Shown piece by piece: positions 35,935-44,296 of a stretch of DNA of 64,000 nt. How positions within the stretch are numbered: the stretch's first letter is position 1; each line of letters begins with the position of its first letter. The stretch spans positions 310,001 through 374,000 of the forward strand of contig CAVVDM010000018.1 in assembly GCA_963746885.1 (NCBI GenBank). The letters are read 5' to 3'. The notes beneath the pieces were generated by a model, which had not been told where the DNA came from, made no database searches, and was given only the letters and a program-made list of their open reading frames with translations. This DNA comes from DATARH01 sp963746885. GTDB taxonomy: Bacteria > Pseudomonadota > Alphaproteobacteria > ATCC43930 > CGMCC-115725. The translations under genes and the position numbers were made by a program.

Positions 35935-36177
35935 GCCCCCGAAGCCCCAAGCCTCAGGATTCTAAAGCGATTCGCCTAACGTGGAATCCACCACGACCGA
36001 AATCTCACGCCGTTTCCACAGAGCCTGGCCCCTTTCCGGACCACCAGCACGGTCGAGAAGATCAAGAGATCGACTGAGGCGGGTGAAAACGGCCAGTCGC
36101 AGCCTACGTATTGGATAGCCGCGTCAATCCTGAGCGGGCAATCGCCATTGTGCTTGCCCCAAGAAGGCTCTCGGCAC

Positions 36178-36316
36178 AGGCTCGGGATGCTGAACCCACG
36201 AAGGAGAGCAACGCCGCGAAGGAATCTACCACATCGGCTGGCGTCGTCCGGGCGGCAATCGCCGAAGCGGCTTGGCAGGAGGTCGGAGCGAGCTTCGAGC
36301 GCTTCTGTCTGTCGGT
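36178..36316 (+). pseudogene. 5' remnant of an IS256-family element, inverted copy
   Basis: This stretch reads AKESTTSAGVVRAAIAEAAW then QEVGASFERFC. It is closely similar at the DNA level to the start of the IS256 transposase at 39610-39770 on the other strand, including the leader with the CACGAAGGAGAGCAAC ribosome site. The original ATG is GCG here. Only the first 45 or so codons remain before unrelated sequence. It lies immediately upstream of the GNAT gene, so its ribosome site cannot serve that gene directly. Confidence 0.8.
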
Positions 36317-36374
36317 CTGTCTGCCTGCGTACCTGACTGGCGAACTCAGCAGCGCTTATGGAGGGATATGCCGC

Positions 36375-37274
36375 ATGACGAGTGGCTACGCCAGCCGCGA
36401 GTACGCACTCTCGTTCGCAGATTGGGGTGAGGTGCTGCCTCTTCCCGGGAGCGGCGGCCATCTTTTGGTGCGGGCTGTTCCCGCCAGCATCAGGCGAGAT
36501 GCGACAGGGTGTCATCCGATCTTTTCTTGCTTTTGGCACAAGCTTGCCGACGACCTTACGCGGTTGCCCTCCGACCTCGTCGCGCTCACCCTCGTGACCG
36601 ATCCATTCTGCCCGCTAGCCGAAGGCGAGTTGCGACAGATGTTTCGGATAGTTCGTCCCCTGGGCGAGCACTACGTCGTCGATCTTGCCAATTCGCCTAC
36701 TCGGTCGCCAAGCCGGCACCATCGGCGCAAGCTGCGACAAGTAACTCCGAAGATCAAGATTGCGATCGTAGAGAATCCTTCTTCGATGCTGGCCGACTGG
36801 TATGAGCTTTACCAAACTCTGTCACGAAAACACGCGATCCTCGGTCTTCGGCGATTTTCTCGCAGCATCTTCGCCGCGCAGCTCACAGTGCCGGGCACCG
36901 TTATTTTTTCAGCTCGGCTCGAAGGCCGCCTCCTCGGCATGGACTGGTATTTCGTACAAGATGACCGAGTTTTTGCTCACCTATCAGCGTACTCCGAGGA
37001 AGGCTACCAACACTCGGTCTCCTACCCGATGATGGCAGCCGCTATCGACCATTTCAGGACTCGTGCATCTGTGCTCGATCTTGGGGGTGCGCCGACGGTG
37101 TCGGCGTCGGAACATGGCGGACTGATCGCGTTCAAGGCGGGATGGGCGAACCGCACACTGCCGTCCTACCTTTGTGGTATCGATCTTATGACGGAGGAAT
37201 ACCTGCGCCTGAGCGGCGGTCGCTCTCCCTCCGGGTCCGAATTTTTTCCGCTGTATCGGAGGGGCGAATATTGA
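36375..37274 (+). CDS. GNAT acyltransferase, FemAB/BioF2-like (PF13480)
   Basis: A 299-residue double-GNAT protein. Middle and C-terminal parts have SRHHRRKLRQVTPKIKIAIV, the family's linker helix. Then come FSARLEGRLLGMDWYFV, HLSAYSEEGYQHSVSYPMM and LDLGGAPTVSASEHGGLIAF, the acyl-CoA site. The ATG at 36375 has GGAGGG nine bases upstream, and the open frame before it is IS256 sequence. Proteins of this type transfer amino-acyl or acyl groups in cell-surface polysaccharide or peptidoglycan work. A DegT-like gene faces it 34 bases away. The base composition is visibly lower in GC than the flanking core genes, suggesting transfer. Confidence 0.8.
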   Translation: MTSGYASREYALSFADWGEVLPLPGSGGHLLVRAVPASIRRDATGCHPIFSCFWHKLADDLTRLPSDLVALTLVTDPFCPLAEGELRQMFRIVRPLGEHYVVDLANSPTRSPSRHHRRKLRQVTPKIKIAIVENPSSMLADWYELYQTLSRKHAILGLRRFSRSIFAAQLTVPGTVIFSARLEGRLLGMDWYFVQDDRVFAHLSAYSEEGYQHSVSYPMMAAAIDHFRTRASVLDLGGAPTVSASEHGGLIAFKAGWANRTLPSYLCGIDLMTEEYLRLSGGRSPSGSEFFPLYRRGEY

Positions 37275-37308
37275 CCGGAGTCAAACTGGAACTACTTGGC
37301 TCCATTGC

Positions 37309-38359
37309 TCAGCCGATCGCCTCCAGGAACACGTCTGCGACCCGCTCCATTTCGATTTCGCCGTAGCGCTGATCGCAGGGCAGCGTCAACAGGGTGCTGG
37401 CGAGCGTGTGTTCATCAGGAAACTCGCCGGCCGGCGATGGCAGATTCGCCCAGTGCACTGCGGCAAACACCCGCCGCCGGCAAAGGTTTTCCCATGTCTG
37501 TGCGCGCCTCCCGGGTGGCAGCCGGACCGGGAAGCCGAACGGAACGAATGCAGGGCAGGACTTCTCGCAAAAATGCCCATGTTGCCAGACGCGATGCGAG
37601 TATCTCGAAATTCCGGCGACGCTTGCGGGCAATCGCATCTGCATCGAGAAGACCGAGAATCGCCCACGCGAGCCTGCTAATGCGTCGGTTGGAGATAACC
37701 AGCCTCTCCTCCTTCGCTTGGTTCAATGCGTGCCATACTTCGTTATGAACCTCCTCTTGATCCTCGAACCGCGCGAGTTGCGGCTGCCCGAGATCGACCG
37801 CATCGAGATCGCCGTGGACCGCTTCGGTTGGGCTCACGGCAGCTGCCCTGGCGGAACACGGAACTAGAATGCCCCCATCCGGAACGCCAACCACTTTGCG
37901 TGGGCTAAACAGCCGCCAATCTCCCCAGGCGGGCTGCCCGGTATCGATCGCCTGCGCACAATCTTCGATGAAGGAAATCTCGCGATGGCTGGCAACATAG
38001 GCAAGAAACTGTTGGCTCGGGGCGCGGCCAAAAAAATCTACAGCAACAACGAGATCACCAACACTAACCATGTCCTGCAGAAAGTCGACTCTAGGCGAAA
38101 GATCCGCGTCGAGAGGGTAATAGAGGAGGCGATCCGCCGGCACTGCGCGGGTGAACTCCGCGCAGATGTAGGCGGGATACCAGACCCTCCCGGACCCCAG
38201 AGCCTCGATTAAATTGGCCAGCGCCGAGGTGGCGTTGACGAATGCATGGCGGTCGTTGCCCACATCCCACAGCCTGCGCAATCCGCCATCTTTGCTCGGC
38301 AATTCGAGACCGAGAAATCCGCCGATCGGGCGGGAGATTGGGGCCCCGCTCATGGCCAA
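37309..38359 (-). pseudogene. DegT/DnrJ-like PLP aminotransferase, single frameshift
   Basis: From the ATG at 38359 the product follows the DegT fold with FVNATSALANLIEAL, VWYPAYICAEFTRAV, FFGRAPSQQFL, DCAQAID and the probable PLP lysine in LFSPRKVVGVPDGGILV. At about 37553, within LREVLP, the frame is lost, but the minus-one frame continues PAFVPFGFPVRLPPG, RRRVFAAVHWANLPS and LPCDQRYGEIEMERVADVF, the expected C-terminus. Removing one base in that spot gives a continuous 349-residue protein. It is likely a sugar aminotransferase or related surface-glycan enzyme. Whether the shift is real or an error cannot be told. Confidence 0.78.
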
Positions 38360-38818
38360 GCCGTGCGCGCGGGGATCATTCGCAAAAAATGATCACCCAA
38401 TGTGTCCGCTTCTAGCCAAGCTCTCAGTGAGGGCAGGGCTACAGCGCACGCCCGTGCGGTGGATTTGTTGTGACAGAGCGGCTGCTGCTCTTGCCACGGA
38501 TCACGAAATGGCCGATGCCTCAGCCCCATACGGTGTTCCTGGCGACTCCGGGCTTTCTGTGAATCAGCGCGGGCTTCGCTCCCGATCCACGCTCATCATC
38601 TGTGAGCCGTTCATCTGTGTGCCGTTTGATACTTGCGGTCAAGCCCCCGTCGGAGGCCACAATGCTCCACGGGACAGGCGGTGCGATCTCGCCGCCCGTG
38701 ACCGGAACTTGCAGGGGGACTTATGGCATCAAACGAAGCGGCGATGGAACGAAACTACCTGCAGGTTCTACGACCGCAACTGCCTCCTTGATCTGGCCCC
38801 CGAAAACGAGACAGTTGG
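38360..38818. other. Non-coding junction next to IS256
   Basis: About 460 bases without a supportable gene. A 22-codon open frame at 38723-38791 (MASNEAAMERNYL start, with GGGGGAC upstream) might be the beginning of a gene cut off by insertion. A segment with TGGCCCCCGAAAACGAGACAG-like sequence near 38794-38813 resembles insertion-sequence ends, but I cannot assign it. Confidence 0.35.
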
Positions 38819-39724
38819 TTAAGGTGGGCCCCCGCCCCTAGGAAGCGCCGATGGCGCGGGAGCAGGGGGATGTCCCGAGCCGTGTTGAAATTCGCTCGGC
38901 AGGCGTCGCTGGTTGAGCCGGCGATGCGGCCTTGGCCTGCTGTTCAAGGGGTCGGGGGCGACGGCGTACTTGGCCTGATGAGCCGCCAGGGCGGCCCGCA
39001 GGACCGGCAGTTGCCTGCGGGCCTTGAGCCGCCGGAAGCCCTTGGCGGCCGCCATCATGCCGGCCGCGGTCGAGCGCAGCGCCATCTTGGCATCCCGCCG
39101 GCGTTTGACGTTGCGGCAGACTTGGCGAATGGTGCCGTTCATGTCGGTGATGTTGCGAGCCTTGTGAACCTGGCAGCGCTGGATCGGAGTGTGGCGGCCG
39201 AAGGTCCTGCGGATCGCCTTGGACAGCGCCTTGGTCCCGTCGACGACGAAGAGGCGGCAGACCGTCGGATCGAAGCCGCGACCGACCGGGTTGTCCAGAA
39301 GAGCCTGCACCACGGCGGCGCCCTTGGCCGCCGAAATGTCGCCTTCCGGCGGCCGGACGGCCCGGCCGAAATGGCGTGTCGACACGTTGATCAGCATCAG
39401 GTTGAGCGCCCACCTGCCGAGCAGGTCCTCCGATTGGGCCGTCTCCCAGCTCGGCAAGGCCATCTCGCAGCCGTCGCGCACGCGGACACGGGGGCGTTCG
39501 ACCTCAACCTTGCCGCCGTGGAAGCCGACCTTGCCCTTGGTCTTCCCCCGGCGGGGACCCGCCTTGTCTTCGGCTCGGCCATAACGCGGGCCGCACAGCC
39601 GCGCCGCATCCTCCTCCATGCCTGCCGTCAGGCAGAAGCGCTCGAAGCTCGCTCCGACATCCTGCCAAGCCTCTTCGACGATTGCCGCCGGGATGACGGC
39701 GGCCGATGTGGTAGATTCCTTCAT
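38819..39724 (-). pseudogene. IS256-family transposase, C-terminally altered
   Basis: The start MKESTTSAAVIPAAIVEEAW is intact, with CACGAAGGAGAGCAACACC upstream. Recognisable parts are KTKGKVGFHGGKVEVERPR, RLFVVDGTKALSKAIRR (a catalytic Asp), HTPIQRCQVHKARNI and GMMAAAKGFRRLKA. In the relatives I remember, the last motif has Glu (MxEAAKGFRR), so the catalytic Glu may be lost here. After HQAKYAVAPDPL the frame departs; the other frame gives LEQQAKAA, the usual end. So the copy is probably inactive. Its 5' part is repeated in inverse orientation at 36178. Confidence 0.75.
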
Positions 39725-39800
39725 GGTGTTGCTCTCCTTCGTGGATTCAGCACCCCGAGCCTAATGGCTCAAGGTGAGCAACGCCTGCCTCCCTAATTCA

Positions 39801-39826
39801 ACATCGACCGGGACATCGACCGGGAC
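39801..39826. repeat. Short tandem repeat
   Basis: ACATCGACCGGG occurs twice in tandem, followed by a partial third unit (ACATC). It lies at the outer edge of the IS256 copy, just after the GntR stop on the minus strand. It may be a scar of insertion or slippage. Confidence 0.5.
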
Positions 39827-39836
39827 ATCCCCCGGG

Positions 39837-40535
39837 TCAGCCTCCGGTCATTGCCAGCGGCGTTTGCAGGCCAGCGCGCGCCTCGTACAGCATATGCAGC
39901 GTGATCTTGTGGACCTCGGCCTTGCTTTCCTCGATATGGGCGCGCAACAGCATCTCGGCCTCCCGACTACGCCGCCGCAGGATCTCGCGCAGGATCTGTG
40001 CGTGCTGCTCGTAGGTCGCGGCGACGCGCGGCAGCTTGCGGAAATCGAGGCGCCGGATGACCCGAATCCGCTCGGTGATCTGCGTATGCACGGCCGCGAT
40101 CTCGCGGTTGCCGGCCGCCTCGACCAGCGCGCAATGAAACCGCTCGTCGAGTTCGGCCAGTCGGATCGGATCGTGCTCGCGCGCCGCCGCCGGCACCAGC
40201 CACGCGCTTTCCAGTTCGGGAAGCTCGATCAGCGAGCGCAGACTCAGGCGCTCGACTGCGGCGGCTTCGAGCACCATGCGCAAATCGTAAAGCTCGTCGA
40301 ACCGGGCGAAGTCGAACGGCTTGACGTTCCACCCGTTGCGGAACGCAACGTCGAGATACCCTTCGCGTTTCAGGCGATAGAGCGCATCGCGAACGGGGGT
40401 ACGCGAGGTGCGATACCGCTCGGCGAGTTCGGTTTCGGTAAAGCGGTCGCCCGGCAGCAGCCGGAAATCGAAGATATCCGCCTTGAGATTAAGGTAGACC
40501 TGCTCGGCAAGCCGGTTCGCGCCATGCCGCGCCAT
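39837..40535 (-). CDS. GntR-family regulator, FadR/FCD subfamily
   Basis: A 232-residue transcription factor. The N-terminal winged helix has GDRFTETELAERYRTSRTPV, then RDALYRLKREGYL. The C-terminal FCD all-helical effector domain follows (about residues 90-220), with metal ligands likely in DERFHCALVEAAG (Asp, His) and later His positions. FCD regulators respond to organic acids. The start at 40535 is an ATG, though a TTG lies five codons upstream. It stands alone at the island border, with its target not evident; serA is divergent from nothing nearby, so autoregulation or a distant target is possible. Confidence 0.85.
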   Translation of the reverse strand: MARHGANRLAEQVYLNLKADIFDFRLLPGDRFTETELAERYRTSRTPVRDALYRLKREGYLDVAFRNGWNVKPFDFARFDELYDLRMVLEAAAVERLSLRSLIELPELESAWLVPAAAREHDPIRLAELDERFHCALVEAAGNREIAAVHTQITERIRVIRRLDFRKLPRVAATYEQHAQILREILRRRSREAEMLLRAHIEESKAEVHKITLHMLYEARAGLQTPLAMTGG

Positions 40536-40806
40536 GAATGAGCCGCGCAATTGTTATTATCGCCCGCGGCTGAATAGATACCCGCCCCGAGACGCGGATT
40601 AAAGCAGCGATTGCTCACCAATTGCACATGCTGCGCGGAGCAGGGAATGCGCCGCGGCAGCGGAGCACTCACCCGAGCGCCCGCTATCGGCTCGCTCGTT
40701 TCACAATCGCCGTTGCACCTGAAGGCGATCTACAGCACAATGCGTCATCACCGTTCGCTTCCCCCACCTCGACGGTGTAATCGTTCCGTTCTCGAAAACG
40801 GGACCC
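40536..40806. other. Intergenic region
   Basis: About 270 bases between the start of the GntR gene and the serA terminator. No gene recognised. It holds the GntR promoter; AT-rich TTGTTATTATC at 40550-40560 is the only obvious low-GC spot. Confidence 0.35.
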
Positions 40807-40837
40807 AAAACCCCGGCCGCCCCCCGGCCGGGGTTTT
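40807..40837 (-). terminator. Strong intrinsic terminator of serC-serA
   Basis: AAAACCCCGGCCG pairs perfectly with CGGCCGGGGTTTT over 13 bp around five bases. It lies 28 bases after the serA stop. The four T on either strand make it usable in both directions. Confidence 0.9.
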
Positions 40838-40865
40838 ACTTGGTGTCCCTCGCCTTGCCCGGCGC

Positions 40866-42458
40866 TCAGAAGCGCATCGCGTTGGCCTGGATCACGTTCG
40901 GCAGGCGGCGCACCGCTTCGATCAACGGCGCGGTCAGCTCCTGGTCGACTTCGATCAGGGCGATCGCATCCTTACCGGGCGCGGTGCGGCCGAGATGGAA
41001 CGTCGCGATGTTGACCTCGGCGGCGGCCAGCGTCTGGCCAAGCGCGCCGATAAAGCCGGGCTTGTCCTGGTTGCGCACGAACAGCACGTGGTGGCCGAGT
41101 TCGGCCTCGAGCGGAATGCCCTCGACATCGACGAGGCGCGGTTTGTTGCCAACAAACACCGTGCCGGCAACCGAGCGCTGGCGCCGCTCGCCGTTTGGTC
41201 CGCTCGGCGTGACAACGACGCGCATCAAGGTCTGGTAGTCGCCGGACGCGGCACGGCGGGTCTCGCTGACCGCGATGTCGCGCTGGCGGCAGATGACCGG
41301 CGCGTTGACCATGTTGACCGTGGCGAGTTGCGGCGCGAGGAGGCCGGTCAGCACGGTGGCGGTCAGCGGCTTGATGTTGAGGTCGGCGACTGCGCCCTCG
41401 TATTCGATCGTGACGGCGCTGATGCCCGCCTCGGTCAGCTGCCCGGCAAAGCTGCCGAGCTGCTCGGCAAGCACCAGGTAGGGCTTGAGGCGCGCCGCCT
41501 CCTCGGCAGTCAGCGACGGCATGTTGACCGCGTTCGACACCGCGCCGGTCAGCAGGAAATCCGCCATCTGCTCGGCAATCTGCAATGCGACGTTTTCCTG
41601 CGCCTCGCTGGTGGCCGCGCCGAGATGCGGGGTGGCAACGAAATTGTCGTGCCCGAACAGTGGGTTCGAGGTCGCCGGCTCCTCGACGAAGACATCGATC
41701 GCGGCGCCGGCCACCTGGCCCTCGCCGAGCGCGGCGGCGAGGTCTTCCTCGACGATGAGGCCGCCGCGGGCGCAGTTGACGAGGCGCACGCCGCGCTTCG
41801 TCTTGGCGATCGCGTGCTTGTCGATGATGCCGCGCGTCGCGTCGGTCAGCGGCGTGTGCAGCGTGATGAAATCGGCCCGCGCCAGCAATTCGTCGAGCGA
41901 CAGCCGCTCGACGCCGAGTTCGAGCGCCCGCTCGGGCGACAGGAACGGGTCGTAGGCGACGACCTTCATCTTGAGGCCCTGGGCGCGGTCGGCGACGATC
42001 GCACCGATATTGCCGCAGCCGATGATGCCGAGCGTCTTGCCGCTCAACTCGACGCCCATGAAGCGGGACTTCTCCCACTTGCCGGCCTGGGTCGAGCGGT
42101 CGGCCGCCGGGATCTGGCGGGCCAGCGCGAACATCATCGCGATCGTGTGCTCGGCCGCGGTGATCGCGTTGCCGTAGGGCGTGTTCATCACGACGATGCC
42201 GCGCTCGGTCGCCGCCGGCACGTCGATATTGTCGACGCCGATCCCGGCCCGCCCGATCACCTTCAGCGCATCGGCGGCGGCCAGCAATTCGGCGGTCACC
42301 TTGGTCGCCGAGCGCACCGCAAGCCCATCATAGCCGGCGATGCGCTGGCGCAACTCGGCCGGCTTCAGGCCGACCGCCACGTCCGCCTCGACGCCGCGGG
42401 AACGAAAAATCTCGACCGCGCGCGGGCTCAACGCATCGGCAATCAATACTTTCGGCAT
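40866..42458 (-). CDS. serA: D-3-phosphoglycerate dehydrogenase
   Basis: The first step of serine synthesis: 3-phosphoglycerate to 3-phosphohydroxypyruvate with NAD. It has 530 residues, the long type with substrate, nucleotide, ASB and ACT domains. Nucleotide loop: LGIIGCGNIGAIVADRA. Catalytic Arg lies in VNCARGGLIVEE, Glu in the following segment, and His in VATPHLGAATSEAQ. The ACT domain covers the last 75 residues (VLFVRNQDKPGFIGALGQTL), where serine may inhibit. It lies 160 bases downstream of serC in the same direction and ends in a strong terminator. Confidence 0.96.
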   Translation of the reverse strand: MPKVLIADALSPRAVEIFRSRGVEADVAVGLKPAELRQRIAGYDGLAVRSATKVTAELLAAADALKVIGRAGIGVDNIDVPAATERGIVVMNTPYGNAITAAEHTIAMMFALARQIPAADRSTQAGKWEKSRFMGVELSGKTLGIIGCGNIGAIVADRAQGLKMKVVAYDPFLSPERALELGVERLSLDELLARADFITLHTPLTDATRGIIDKHAIAKTKRGVRLVNCARGGLIVEEDLAAALGEGQVAGAAIDVFVEEPATSNPLFGHDNFVATPHLGAATSEAQENVALQIAEQMADFLLTGAVSNAVNMPSLTAEEAARLKPYLVLAEQLGSFAGQLTEAGISAVTIEYEGAVADLNIKPLTATVLTGLLAPQLATVNMVNAPVICRQRDIAVSETRRAASGDYQTLMRVVVTPSGPNGERRQRSVAGTVFVGNKPRLVDVEGIPLEAELGHHVLFVRNQDKPGFIGALGQTLAAAEVNIATFHLGRTAPGKDAIALIEVDQELTAPLIEAVRRLPNVIQANAMRF

Positions 42459-42494
42459 CTCGAAGGCTCCGAATTAACCACGGCGGCACGGGGA

Positions 42495-42586
42495 GCACGG
42501 AGGCGACGGGGCTCCTGCAACTTCGCGGCCAGCAATACAGTCTTTTATGCCGTCACAATCGGCGTGCCTCCGTGGTGAAACACCAC
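42495..42586. repeat. Intergenic inverted repeats between serC and serA
   Basis: GCACGGAGGC (42495-42504) and GCCTCCGTG (42566-42574) are complementary. Next to the second arm is a GTGGTG-AAA-CACCAC hairpin (42572-42586). This CCACGGAGGC-type palindromic sequence is common as dispersed intergenic repeats in bacteria. Together they could form a stable stem in the serC-serA message and set the ratio of the two products. Confidence 0.5.
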
Positions 42587-42618
42587 AGAGCACGGCAGCT
42601 CCGGATATAGGCTCAGAT

Positions 42619-43779
42619 TCAGGCGGCCTTGGCGGCGTCGCGCTCCTGCTCCCAGGCCCAATCGAGCCACGGCAACAGCGCCTCGACATCGCTGCGCTCG
42701 ACCGTCGCGCCGGCCCAGATGCGGATGCCCGGCGGCGAGGCGCGGTGACTGGCGAGGTCGTAGCCGGCGCCCTCGGCCTCGATCCGCGCCGTCATCGAGC
42801 GCACCGTCCTGAAGCGCGCGTCCTCCGGCAATGCCGTGAACCACGGCTCGGTGATCGCCAGCTGGATCGAGGTGCACGACCGCGTCGCCTTGTCCTCGGC
42901 GAGAAAGTCCAGCCACGGGGTGTGCTCGGCCCAGGCGGCAACCGCCGCGAGGTTGCCTTCGGCGCGGGCGACCAGCCCATCCAGCCCGCCGACCGACTCG
43001 GCCCATTTCAAGGAGTCGATCGCGTCCTCGACGCACAGCATCGAGGGCGTGTTGATCGTTTCGCCCTTGAAGATGCCCTCGATCAGCTTGCCCTTGGAGG
43101 TGAGCCGGAACAGCTTCGGCAGGGGCCAGGGCGGGGTGTAGCTTTCGAGGCGCTCGACGGCGCGCGGGCTGAGCGCCAGCATGCCGTGCGCCGCTTCGCC
43201 GCCCAGCGCCTTCTGCCACGACCAGGTCACGACATCGAGCTTGTCCCACGGCAGTCGCATCGCGAAGGCCGCCGAGGTCGCGTCGCAGATCGTCAGACCC
43301 TTGCGGTCGTCGGCGATCCAATCACCGTGCGGCAGGCGGACACCGGCGGTGGTGCCGTTCCACACAAACACCGTGTCGCGCTCGGGATCGACCGCGGCGA
43401 GGTCCGGCAGCTTGCCATAGTCGGCACGCAGCAGCCGCACATCGGGCAGCTTCAACTGCTGCATCACGTCGGTGACCCAGCCTTCGCCAAAACTCTCCCA
43501 CGACAGCAGATCGACGCCGCGCGCGCCCAACAGCGACCACATCGCCATCTCGACCGCACCGGTGTCGGAGGCCGGCACGATGCCGAGGCGGTAGTCCTTG
43601 GGCATCCGCAGAATTGCGCGCGAGCGCTCGATGATCTCGACGAGCTTCGCCAGTCCGACGCGCGAGCGGTGCGAGCGGCCGAGCAGCGCGCCCGCCAGCG
43701 CCTCGGGCGACCAGCCCGGACGCTTGGCGCAAGGCCCGGACGAGAAACATGGATTGGCCGGACGCCGCGTCGGCTTCAT
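42619..43779 (-). CDS. serC: Phosphoserine aminotransferase, alphaproteobacterial type
   Basis: The second step of serine synthesis: 3-phosphohydroxypyruvate plus glutamate to phosphoserine; PLP enzyme. It has 386 residues from the ATG at 43779 (MKPTRRPANPCFSSGPCAKR). The start SGPCAKRPGW and SHRSRVGLAKL are signatures of the alphaproteobacterial group (TIGR01365). The PLP lysine is in VVTWSWQKALGGEAAHGML, and the phosphate-binding NTPSMLCVEDA follows. It is upstream of serA in one transcription unit. A GC-rich inverted repeat lies about 90 bases upstream of the start. Confidence 0.95.
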   Translation of the reverse strand: MKPTRRPANPCFSSGPCAKRPGWSPEALAGALLGRSHRSRVGLAKLVEIIERSRAILRMPKDYRLGIVPASDTGAVEMAMWSLLGARGVDLLSWESFGEGWVTDVMQQLKLPDVRLLRADYGKLPDLAAVDPERDTVFVWNGTTAGVRLPHGDWIADDRKGLTICDATSAAFAMRLPWDKLDVVTWSWQKALGGEAAHGMLALSPRAVERLESYTPPWPLPKLFRLTSKGKLIEGIFKGETINTPSMLCVEDAIDSLKWAESVGGLDGLVARAEGNLAAVAAWAEHTPWLDFLAEDKATRSCTSIQLAITEPWFTALPEDARFRTVRSMTARIEAEGAGYDLASHRASPPGIRIWAGATVERSDVEALLPWLDWAWEQERDAAKAA

Positions 43780-43869
43780 CGTCGCGCCCCTTCGTTGCGG
43801 CTGCGGCCCGCCGGGGCCGGCTTCAAGGAGCCGACCCTTAGCGCCACACGCCGCCGCGGTCAATGCGGC

Positions 43870-43898
43870 GGTGCGGCACGGCCTGGCGGTGCCGCACC
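43870..43898. repeat. 10-bp inverted repeat upstream of serC
   Basis: GGTGCGGCAC and GTGCCGCACC surround a nine-base loop. It lies between the serC start and the end of the small gene upstream. It could be that gene's terminator or a leader structure of serC. A serC RNA motif is known in some Alphaproteobacteria, but I could not match its consensus here. Confidence 0.55.
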
Positions 43899-43922
43899 GT
43901 TATTTCCGGTGGGGTTGGTCTA

Positions 43923-44129
43923 TCAGAATGTCGCGAGGCCGAGCGAGCAGGGCAGCCATGCCTTGCGGACCTGCTCCTCGATTGCCAGCCCCGAAGCGGT
44001 GAAGGCCGAATGGCTGGTCGCGACCACGCTTTGCGGCTCGCCGATCGTGCGCGCGATATGATCGATCGTCGCTTTTTCGCGGCGGTGCAGCATCTTGATC
44101 AGTTGCCGGGACGACCGGAGCTGTTTCAT
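43923..44129 (-). CDS. Small protein of unknown function
   Basis: A 68-residue predicted protein (MKQLRSSRQLIKMLHRRE start). The strongest support is the ribosome site: TCGGGAGGAATCG directly before the ATG at 44129. The product has a basic N-terminus, a middle with TIDHIARTIGEPQSVVATSH and a hydrophobic end, but no recognisable family. No signal peptide or transmembrane helix is evident. It is oriented like serC, which starts 143 bases after its stop. Confidence 0.5.
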   Translation of the reverse strand: MKQLRSSRQLIKMLHRREKATIDHIARTIGEPQSVVATSHSAFTASGLAIEEQVRKAWLPCSLGLATF

Positions 44130-44296
44130 CGATTCCTCCCGACAATTGAGCGCTACCACATGACGCGCTTGTATGATGCGACACTCATATCGATTCGCTT
44201 GCCGCTCGGCAAGCACTCGAATTCGCGAGTGGGTGCAGGAGCAGCGCAACTCCTTTAAGGTAGGCATGCCCGACCCAGCGCAGCAGGAGGCGCCCG

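Noticed and set aside
36111..36374. 88-codon N-terminal extension of the GNAT protein
   Set aside because: The extension encodes IS256 transposase start sequence. The ATG at 36375 has its own GGAGGG site.
38794..38813. IS3-type terminal sequence next to IS256
   Set aside because: The C-rich run resembles ends of several IS families, but no transposase part or matching second end was found.
38214..38822. 202-codon + strand frame beside IS256
   Set aside because: First third is antisense to the aminotransferase, the rest has no coding signature.
39801..39826. CRISPR-like repeats
   Set aside because: Only two 12-base units without spacers. No repeat-spacer pattern exists anywhere in the window.
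40611..42578. 655-codon open frame on + strand opposite serA
   Set aside because: Antisense shadow of serA produced by high GC; composition is Arg/Gly/Asp-rich without motifs.
43780..43922. serC RNA leader motif
   Set aside because: A stable inverted repeat is present, but I could not match it to the known consensus, so it is listed only as a repeat.
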